This document shows, piece by piece, positions 54,116 to 62,400 of a stretch of 64,000 nucleotides of DNA (positions within the stretch are counted from its first letter, which is position 1; each line of letters begins with the position of its first letter). The notes beneath the pieces are model-generated. The model had not been told where the DNA came from and made no database searches. It saw only the letters and a list, made by a program, of their open reading frames with translations. Position numbers and translations under genes: made by a program. Origin of the DNA: CAZKBP01 sp964551015 (GTDB lineage: Bacteria > Bacteroidota > Bacteroidia > Cytophagales > Microscillaceae); the NCBI GenBank assembly GCA_964551015.1, contig CAZKBP010000001.1, positions 558,001 to 622,000 on the forward strand, read 5' to 3'.

Positions 54116-55467
54116 GAGACGCTTGCTTTTTCAAGTTGATCTTCTAATTGTTCAAGAGAGGTGCCTTTGGTTTCGGGCATCAAGAAAGCGGTAAACAGGA
54201 GTTGTAATACCATGAAGCCCGCGAAGAAGGCAAAGACAGGCCAGGGATTGTCCCCGTAGATTCCTTCTTCACTATCTATAAATATCGGAGTAAGTTGCGT
54301 AATCAGAGCCGCAAAAACCCAATGAGTGCCACAGCCAAGAGACTGTCCGTAAGCACGTACCTGATTGGGGAATATCTCGGAGATAAAGACCCAAATCACC
54401 GAGCCTTGACCCACGGCGTGGGAGGCAATAAATACCAAGATAAAGACCAGTAGGAGAAGCGAGGAGGCTCCAGTATAAAAGGAGTAAGCTACCATCGCGA
54501 GGCTCAGAATATAACCTAGCGAACCGATATACATTAATTGCTTACGTCCTGCCCGATCTATCAAGTACATGCCCAAAAGGGTAAATACCAGATTGATCCC
54601 GCCAATGGCGATGGAGTTAAATAACGACTCTTGGGAAGCCAGTCCCGCTTTTTCCAGTAGCTCGGGTGCGTAGTAGAGGATAAAGTTGATACCCGATAGT
54701 TGATTGAAAAAGGCAATTAAAAAAGCCAAGGTAATAGGTCTGAAATACTGAGGAGAGAAAAAACGAACACGCGTTTGATTGGCCTCTTGATGAGTTTGGA
54801 TTTGAAGCAGAATATTTTTGGCCTCTGCTCGGCTAGCGGTTTGCTCTAAGATAGATAATGCTTCCTCATTTTTACCTTTTTTGAGTACCAGCCAGCGTGG
54901 GCTATTGGGTACGGCCAAGATCATAATAGAGTAGAATAAAGCCGGAACGGCCTCTACGCCAAGCATGAACCGCCAATCATTATCTCCACCTACTCCCGAG
55001 AGCAAATAGTTGGAAATAAAGGCAATCAAAATTCCAAAAACAATATTAAATTGATAAAGCGCAACCAAACCTCCTCGCTGCTTGGGAGCCGCGATCTCGG
55101 AAATATAAGTCGGAGCGGCTACCGAAGAAGCACCTACTCCCACGCCCCCGATGAAGCGGAAAAAAGAGAAAATATAGGGATCAGGCGCAAGTGCCGAACC
55201 CAGAGCAGAAAGGAGATACAAGATACCAATCCAAAAGAGGGTCTTTTTACGGCCGTACACATCACAAGGAATCCCACCCAAGAGCGCGCCCAGAACCGTA
55301 CCCCAAAGTGCCATGGACATGATGAAAGTTCCGTGAAAGAAAGGACTCGTATTCCAAAGAATTTTGATGGGAAGGTTGGCTCCGGAGATGACCACCGTAT
55401 CGAAGCCAAATAAAAATCCGGCTAGAGCAACGGTGATAGACCAAGTAAAGGTTTTGCTGTTTTTCAT
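54112..55467 (-). CDS. MFS sugar (fructose) permease, sugar-porter family
   Basis: 451 residues with twelve hydrophobic helices. Sugar-porter signatures include GALLGGIPCDVYGRKKTLFW (RxGRR-like), PTYISEIAAPKQRGG (PESPR-type entry motif), SPRWLVLKKGK, LSGINFILYYAPE and LIDRAGRKQLM, with the C-terminal FLMPETKGTSLE. It carries monosaccharide across the inner membrane. The gene is first in the fructan operon, with a TAnnTTTG promoter box and three AATCTGGTTAC-type sites upstream. Confidence 0.92.
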   Translation of the reverse strand: MKNSKTFTWSITVALAGFLFGFDTVVISGANLPIKILWNTSPFFHGTFIMSMALWGTVLGALLGGIPCDVYGRKKTLFWIGILYLLSALGSALAPDPYIFSFFRFIGGVGVGASSVAAPTYISEIAAPKQRGGLVALYQFNIVFGILIAFISNYLLSGVGGDNDWRFMLGVEAVPALFYSIMILAVPNSPRWLVLKKGKNEEALSILEQTASRAEAKNILLQIQTHQEANQTRVRFFSPQYFRPITLAFLIAFFNQLSGINFILYYAPELLEKAGLASQESLFNSIAIGGINLVFTLLGMYLIDRAGRKQLMYIGSLGYILSLAMVAYSFYTGASSLLLLVFILVFIASHAVGQGSVIWVFISEIFPNQVRAYGQSLGCGTHWVFAALITQLTPIFIDSEEGIYGDNPWPVFAFFAGFMVLQLLFTAFLMPETKGTSLEQLEDQLEKASVS

Positions 55468-55491
55468 ACGGGGTAGCGTTTAATTGTACCC

Positions 55492-55499
55492 CAAAGCTA
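55492..55499 (-). promoter_or_regulatory. Candidate -7 box of fructan operon
   Basis: On the minus strand TAGCTTTG (TAnnTTTG) lies 25 bases before the permease ATG. No TTTG at the expected -33 spacing is seen, which fits an activator-dependent promoter. Confidence 0.4.
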
Positions 55500-55540
55500 A
55501 TTGACCTTTACCAAGATAAATTTGGATTCTGTTTCAAATG

Positions 55541-55666
55541 TTTTAAATCTGGTTACACAAATTAATAAATTTCTAAAACGCTGATAATCAGATTAATAAA
55601 AAACAAATTGGCACAAGAGAGAATTTAGACTTTCAATTTGGTTACTTCTGCTTTCAATCTGGTTAC
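55541..55666 (-). promoter_or_regulatory. Repeated AATCTGGTTAC-like operator sites upstream of fructan operon
   Basis: TTTTAAATCTGGTTAC (55541-55556), TTTCAATTTGGTTAC (55631-55645) and TTTCAATCTGGTTAC (55652-55666) are direct copies; the last two are 21 bases apart, two helical turns. A fourth, inverted partial copy (GATAATCAGATTA, 55583-55595) lies between. They sit in the gap between the hybrid regulator gene and the operon it would control. Confidence 0.55.
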
Positions 55667-55713
55667 ATACAAAGAGCAGGAAGGCTAGTTATTGATTTAT
55701 TCAAAGATGAAAT

Positions 55714-58506
55714 TTAGGAATTTTTAGGAGACCCTTGCTGCTTAAATTCAGAGGGAGAGACTTGATATTTGGATTTGAAAGAAGTGGAAAAATAAGCAGG
55801 GGAGGCAAAGCCGACCTGATAAGCAACTTCGGCGATAGAGAGTTCTGGTTTTTTCAGGAGCTGAGCGGCTTTTTTGAGACGTACTTCCTTGATATAATCG
55901 GTAGGAGTATATTCGGTCAGGCTCTTGATCTTACGGTAAAGTTGCACACGGGATAAACCAATCTCTTGACAAATATCTTCTACTTGAAAATCAGAATCGT
56001 GGATATTTTTCTCCACGCAACTAATAAAATCATTCAAGAATTTTTTATCTAGATGATTGACGTGGTTGAGGGTGTCATTTTTTAATAAATCGTGTTGATA
56101 ACGTTCCCTGAGAATTTGTCGATTGTGTAAGAGGGAGCGAATATTTTCCATCAAAAAAACGGGATTAAAGGGCTTAATCAAGTAACTATCTGCCCCAGTT
56201 TGCATACCTCGAACCTGTTCCTCTTGGGTATCACTAGCTGTGAGCAGAATGATAGGGATGTGTGAAGTGCGTATGTCATTTTTGAGCTTTCTCGTGATAC
56301 TCAAACCGTTCAGACTAGGAAGTGTGATATCACATACAATCAAATCGGGGATTCCTTCCATGGCTCTTTCCAGTCCTTTTTGCCCGTCGGCCTCTTCCCA
56401 GAGCTCATAATGTTCAGATAATTTGCTTCTCAGGAAAATTCTCAGATCAGGATTATCCTCGATGAGCAAAATACTTTGTGTTCTGGTGGTGATCTTTTCT
56501 TCAAATGAAGGCACTTCCACTTGACTCAATTCCTCAGCATACATAGTAGCGATGTCTTTGGAGACTTCGCTCGTGGGTAATTGGCTCATTTCCTCTGAGG
56601 CTAAGTGAGCCTGCCCGAGAGGTAAAGTAATTTCAAAGCAGGTGCCTTTGCCTTTCTGGCTTTCCACGCTAATGTCCCCGTGGTGCAATAGCATCAACTC
56701 TCTCGATAAAGATAAGCCTAAGCCTGTACCTAAAGTGCTATAGCTCTCGCCTTGATAAAATCGGTCAAAAGCATGGGCGGTATGCTCTGGCGACATGCCT
56801 CTTCCGTTGTCTTTGACGCGAATCTTGACCATCTGTTTTTGGGAAATTTCTTCTATTTCTATATAAATCAAGCCTTTGTCTTGAGTAAACTTGAAGGCAT
56901 TAGAAAGCAGATTAAACAGGACTTTGTCTAGTTTGTTAGGATCAAACCATAAATTCAAAGTCGAGATATTGCTTTTCAGTTGGTAATCGATTGCTCTACC
57001 TTGAGCCGTTCGGTCAAAGGACATTTTAATATTCTTCAAAAAGGAAATGAGATCACTTTGGGTAGCCTCGAGCACCATTTTCTGATTCTCAATCTTCCGA
57101 AAGTCCATCAATTGTGTTACTAATCTGAGCAAGCGATAGGCATTCTTGCGTACTAACTTTAGATCTGTTTGGAATGAGGCAGGCAGCGTTTTGCTGGTTT
57201 GGAGCATTTCCTCGACCGGAGCTAAAATCAGTGTCAAAGGTGTGCGAAATTCGTGAGAAATGTTAGTAAAGAACTTGAACTTTGCTTCGTTTGCGGCACG
57301 GGCTTCTTCGGCCATTTCCTCGATCTGATTTCTTTGCTGTAATATTTCCTCATTTTTTTGCTTGAGGTCTTGGTTGATTTTTTGTTTGGATCGAAGTGCT
57401 TTCCAAGTCAAAAAACCCAATGCCAAGCTCATTACCAAACTACCCAAGAGAATAAAAAGTAAATTTCGCTGACTGCGATAGAGTTTCCTTTGCGTTTCCA
57501 AAACTTTCTCCTGCCGCATGATATCTTCCTGTTGACTCAGGATTTTACGATTCTGGAGTTGCATGACCCGTGCGTTATTAGAGTCTACGATCGTGGTTTG
57601 TAGCGTATTATCCTTTTTGAAATCTTCTTTATTAAGAATCTTGGCAGCCAAACGAACCGCTTGATCTCCTCCCGTGGGATAGAGCAGACTAGCATCCAAC
57701 GTACCATCATCTACCATTTGGATACCTCCTCTGGCACCAGAAAGCGCATCTACGCCTACGAACCGAATTTCTTTTTCTTTGCCCAAGGCTTTACAGACTT
57801 CAAATGCTCCCAGAGCCATTTGGTCATTATGGGCAAAAATTAAGTCTACTTCCTCGATTTCTGCTTTCCGTTTCAACAGTTTTGCCTTGGCAATCTGTTT
57901 CTGCCATTTTCCTTTGACTTCGTGGATGATTTGTATTTCTGGATAACTAGCCAATGCTTCCCGAAAGCCACGGCTACGCTCGATGGCAGGAGAGGAACCC
58001 GCTAGACCCCAAATCTCGATGACTTTGCCTTGCCCCTCGAGCAGATTAGTGATGTATTTTCCGGCAAGCTTGCCAATCTCGTAGTTATCCGCTCCTAAAT
58101 AGGCTGTATACTGACTGGAAGTCGTTTTACGATCTAGGATAATCACGGGAATCCCCGTGTTGAAAGCCTTCTCCACGATGGGCGTAATTGGTTCGGCTTC
58201 ATTAGGAGAAACGATGAGCAAGTCTACTTTTTGCTCGATGAAAAATTGAATATCTTGAATCTGTTTTTGATTACGATTCTTTGCGTCCAGAATTTCTAAT
58301 TTTAGCTCAGGGTGAAATGCTATTTCCCTCTCCATTTCCGCACGCATGGCCTGCCGCCAAGCATCTCCTTCTGTGCACTGGGAAAAGCCAATGGTATAAC
58401 CCTGATCCTTCTCTGAGGGAGTACAGGCGAAAAAAAATAGAAGACACCAAAAACAACAACATCGAGCCATACGTGCCTCCAGAAGTCCAAAAAAAATTTT
58501 GATCAT
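55714..58506 (-). CDS. Hybrid two-component regulator with periplasmic sugar-binding sensor (BT1754-like)
   Basis: 930 residues. Signal/lipobox-like start (CLLFFFACTPS), then a type I periplasmic-binding-protein domain (about 35-310, YTIGFSQCTEGDAWRQAMRA and FAHNDQMALGAFEVCKALGK), a membrane helix near 350, a HisKA/HATPase kinase (His418 in FTNISHEFRTPL, DNGRGM G box), a receiver (Asp726 in IVCDITLPSL) and a C-terminal AraC HTH (AEVAYQVGFASPAYFSTSFK). The same plan as the fructose-sensing BT1754 of Bacteroides. It should sense fructose directly and activate the downstream operon. Confidence 0.92.
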   Translation of the reverse strand: MIKIFFGLLEARMARCCCFWCLLFFFACTPSEKDQGYTIGFSQCTEGDAWRQAMRAEMEREIAFHPELKLEILDAKNRNQKQIQDIQFFIEQKVDLLIVSPNEAEPITPIVEKAFNTGIPVIILDRKTTSSQYTAYLGADNYEIGKLAGKYITNLLEGQGKVIEIWGLAGSSPAIERSRGFREALASYPEIQIIHEVKGKWQKQIAKAKLLKRKAEIEEVDLIFAHNDQMALGAFEVCKALGKEKEIRFVGVDALSGARGGIQMVDDGTLDASLLYPTGGDQAVRLAAKILNKEDFKKDNTLQTTIVDSNNARVMQLQNRKILSQQEDIMRQEKVLETQRKLYRSQRNLLFILLGSLVMSLALGFLTWKALRSKQKINQDLKQKNEEILQQRNQIEEMAEEARAANEAKFKFFTNISHEFRTPLTLILAPVEEMLQTSKTLPASFQTDLKLVRKNAYRLLRLVTQLMDFRKIENQKMVLEATQSDLISFLKNIKMSFDRTAQGRAIDYQLKSNISTLNLWFDPNKLDKVLFNLLSNAFKFTQDKGLIYIEIEEISQKQMVKIRVKDNGRGMSPEHTAHAFDRFYQGESYSTLGTGLGLSLSRELMLLHHGDISVESQKGKGTCFEITLPLGQAHLASEEMSQLPTSEVSKDIATMYAEELSQVEVPSFEEKITTRTQSILLIEDNPDLRIFLRSKLSEHYELWEEADGQKGLERAMEGIPDLIVCDITLPSLNGLSITRKLKNDIRTSHIPIILLTASDTQEEQVRGMQTGADSYLIKPFNPVFLMENIRSLLHNRQILRERYQHDLLKNDTLNHVNHLDKKFLNDFISCVEKNIHDSDFQVEDICQEIGLSRVQLYRKIKSLTEYTPTDYIKEVRLKKAAQLLKKPELSIAEVAYQVGFASPAYFSTSFKSKYQVSPSEFKQQGSPKNS

Positions 58507-58529
58507 AGATCGTCGCTACTCATTCACAT

Positions 58530-58537
58530 CAAATATA
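58530..58537 (-). promoter_or_regulatory. Candidate -7 box of hybrid regulator gene
   Basis: Minus-strand TATATTTG (TAnnTTTG) lies 24 bases before the ATG at 58506, the same distance as in the fructan operon promoter. No clear -33 element. Confidence 0.4.
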
Positions 58538-58696
58538 AAGATAGGAAGAAAATTTACGAATATTGTAATTCCTTTGTGAATTCACTTCTGGCAGCAAATC
58601 AGATTGAAAATAAAGAACTTAGCATTTGAATTTGAATTAAATAAGTTGCCTTGGCTCGAGCTAAGCAAAGACCAAGTGCTCCATCCTTCTGGCTAA

Positions 58697-59287
58697 CTAC
58701 TTGATGTAGTAAAAATCTTTACCGATAAAATAAGTGGTCTCACCGTCGCTTCCGCCTCCAATACCGGTATAATTATTCCGATAAATCCAACTACTTGAGT
58801 TTCTTTGGCTCTGTTTGGCCACCGCCCATACGTTGACAATGGCAGCTCCTCCTACTGGCCCAGCGTTGCCTTGGGCGTCCATCCAGTAATATCCTTTCTG
58901 GATAGGCCCCAATAGATTTTCTAAAGCATCCAAATCTGCTTGTGGAAGCTCCCGTCGATTGATAAACACTTTAGTATTTCCAGCAGAGGCATTGCTTGCG
59001 AGTGTACCTCCTAGCTTCAAACCTGCCGCTCCGATTCCTCGGGTAGGTCCACCTTCGTAGCCCCAGAGACCGGTTTGGGAGTCATACCAATATCGTCCAT
59101 CCTCAATCTTAATCCGATAACGTTGTTCAAGGTAGTTAATCGTTTGATCGTTGATTTTTTGGCGGTTGATATACACTGTGTGTTCCTGTGGGAGTTTCGC
59201 AGACGATAGTATACTCAGGGAAATAAGCATTAATGAATAAATAAATCCTAGATGAAGAGGAAATGACTTTCGGTTAATGAGTATCAT
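58697..59287 (-). CDS. Secreted protein with duplicated V(Y/F)INR...YW-D-x-x-G domain
   Basis: 196 residues with a signal peptide (to about SSAK, 31). Two copies of one unit are visible: VYINRQKINDQTINYLEQRY ... GRYWYDSQTGLWGYEGGP (36-81) and VFINRRELPQADLDALENLL ... KGYYWMDAQGNAGPVGGA (about 106-148). The aromatic and glycine pattern recurs in secreted proteins of other bacteria, without a function known to me. A glycine-rich tail follows. It is not obviously in an operon; the huge SBBP gene begins upstream on the same strand and ends 115 bases before it on the map. Confidence 0.6.
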   Translation of the reverse strand: MILINRKSFPLHLGFIYSLMLISLSILSSAKLPQEHTVYINRQKINDQTINYLEQRYRIKIEDGRYWYDSQTGLWGYEGGPTRGIGAAGLKLGGTLASNASAGNTKVFINRRELPQADLDALENLLGPIQKGYYWMDAQGNAGPVGGAAIVNVWAVAKQSQRNSSSWIYRNNYTGIGGGSDGETTYFIGKDFYYIK

Positions 59288-59402
59288 AAGGCAAGGGGTT
59301 TAAGTGTAACATCTCTTAAAAGGCGAATGCATTCTCCATTCGAGGATTAGTGTTGATGAAAGGCATTTGTTACCCCTTTGGAAAGTTTTTTTTTAAGAAA
59401 AA

Positions 59403-62400
59403 TTAATGCAGTATGATTTTTTTACGAGCGATCAATTCGCCTAGCTGAATCTCTAAAAAAAAGAGGCCGCGCGGAAGAGAGCTTGTATCCAAGGTACGCT
59501 GCCAGTCAAAAGCCACTTTCTGGTCTTTCCAAACTGCCACCACCTGCCCCTGAAGATCTATCAATTCTATTTGCATGGATGCATTTTGGGGGTGAGCTAA
59601 CTGCAAGCGCACCTGATCTTCTCCGGGGTTGGGAGATACTTGTAAAGCTTTGGAAATATCAGCCTCTCCCAGAGAGGTTACCCCAAAATAAAATAAATTG
59701 GAAGTAGAAGCGCATTCCTGAAAGCTCACCACCACGAAATAAACTCCTGGCTCGGTAGGTTCATAAAAATCGTCATTCGCACCCGGAACCAATGTATAAT
59801 CATGATACCACTGGTAATGGTCGGCATCCCGAATAGAAGCTTGCAATCTATCTCCATTCAAATCGATCAAAATATCGTCTGGTGAACCTAAAACTACGAC
59901 CAAGACTTCATTCAGGGAGACTTCCGAACACCCTCCTCCTACTGAAACTTCACAGCTATAAAGTCCTGTTTCCGAGGCTAAGTAATTGGGGAAATTTGCT
60001 CCCTCGATATTCTCACCGTTCTTTTTCCATTGGTAATTCGCCTGAAAAATAGTGTTGTTGATAATCAGAGAAGCCGCTTTACCTCCACAAATAGCCTGTG
60101 TCCCTCCTTCGTCTTCTCCACCGTCGGGAATAACTACAATTTCTAGATTACAGACGGCCAAGGCACTGTCTATCTCGCTAAAATCAGACTCACCCCCTGC
60201 ATTACAAGCCCGTACCTGATAATAATAGAGCGTATTGGCGGAGATATCAAGGGTATCGTTATAAGTCTTCACGTCTATGAGCTGATCACTGATGAAGGTA
60301 TCGTGGAGCAAGAAATTGTCAGGATTACCGAGTGAGCGAAAGATCTTAAAAATCACATCTGGGTCTACATCGTATTCCCAAGTAAGATCAATTTGCCCTT
60401 CTGACACCGCGCTTGCATCTAGATTGAAGGGCGGAACGGGCGTGCCGACATTGGGGTCAATAGGAGTCTGGGCAGAAGCCTCGTTAGAATAATTGGAATT
60501 ACCGTTGGCCCCGAAAGCTCGTACTCGATAGGTATAATTGATGTTGGCACTGACACTCAGGTCGCTAAAGGTGTTACTATCCGCACTCACACGGGCAATC
60601 TCTTGGAAAATATTAGCATTGAGTACATCTCGACGCTCAATACGAAAATCCTCAATTTCATTTCTATTCCCAGAAAATTGCCAATTGAGATTGATTTGCG
60701 CAAAACTCACGGCCGTAGCTTGTAAATTCGCGGGAGCCTCCGGCAATTCAGTAGTGGTTTCGCAAGCAATATTGCTATAGGGAGAAAATCCAAGCCCTAC
60801 AATGGCTCTCACCCGGTAGCAATACTCTACATTAGGGCTGAGGTTATTGTCTTGGAACGTTCGTGTATTCGCAGCTAAGTCAGCCACTGGCGTGAAGGAA
60901 CCCGTCTGCCCTTGTCTTCTTTCTACGCGGTAACCCGTTTCTTCTTGAGAATTGTCATTCCAATTCAATTCAATCTGATTTTCTGAAAGTGTGATGGCAC
61001 TCAGATTGGAAGGAGCTGGTGTGGGCACGATACATATTTTGCCTTCCATACTCGAGGCATCACTACTATTTCCGATACGGATAAAGTATTCCAGACCCAC
61101 TGTGGCTTCTTGTGTTATACTGGCGATTGGGATATTATTGTCAATGCTACAATTTGTTAATATCAAATTAGAACAGTTCCCTCGGTAAATAGCTAAATCT
61201 GGGATTTTACCATTCGTAGACTCGTATCGCACCAGAAACGATGGACTCACGCTGGTGAATCTGAGCCAGATATCTACATTGGAGAAAGGGCAATTGCTGG
61301 TATTGGGGCTAGATAAAAAATTCCCATCCGCTGTTCCCACCACCTCTAAGGGTACATCGCAATCACCTGCTAAGAATGGGATAGCCAGAGCGCATTCACT
61401 CCCTGACACAGGAGGACGAACCGCAAAGGAAGACGCCAGCTCCGAAGAGTTGATAATGATGCTGGACGGATCAATCTGGTTGAGGGTGGCCGTTACCTGA
61501 TGACCAAAGGCTAAACTCGTCTGAAAGGGGGTGATATTGTTATCCAACTCCCAAGCAGAGCCAGCGACGGTAGCCGCTCCTACATAAAAACGTGCCTGCG
61601 CATCTGTGCCACCAGCAGGGCAGCTTTGCCCACCATTCGTATAGACCTCTATTCGGTCTCCATCGGTACATCCGATACAAGTACCCGTGATTCGGGTGGT
61701 AGAAGCGTTTGTGATGGTCGGAGGAGATAGATTAGCTGCACCATTCTCGAGGCTAATTTCTGGACCAACCTGACAATATACCAGATTTTGGCTGAGCGCA
61801 ATCGGACCGGTACTGTTTTGAAAAATAATTCCATTTTGGTTAAAAGCGATGATATTACTCGATATACTGTGGCTGGCACTACTGATTCCTTGGATATCAA
61901 CGCCCGTATTGTTAGCCGAAGCGGTTGCGCCGTCCGCTTGCACACCGATGAAATTCTCGCTGATTTGAACTCCGGACGCATTTTCCAAGAAAATACCCCG
62001 TGTGTTGCCACCGATGATGTTCCCTTCTATTTCGCCACCTGTACTTTCTTCTATGTGAAAGCCATTGGTACAATTATCCAGAGAGGAATTAAAAATAGAA
62101 AAATTATTGGCGTTCATATCCGTGTAGATACCGTCTGTAAAATTAATAATCCGCAATCCACGGACGGTACACAAGCTAGCAGATAGATGTAAGCCTATCG
62201 CACCTGCACCTGCATTGTTACCATTCACTGTAATTGGAATGGGTGCGCTATTGCCATCAATCGTCACTGGATCGGTGATTACAGGCAAGGGGCTTGCCAG
62301 TATGATCGTACCTCCTACCTCGAACTCGATCGTCTTCAAAGTGCTCACCTTATTGGCATTATTAATCGCCCAACGCAAAGAGCCACTCCCACTGTCATTG

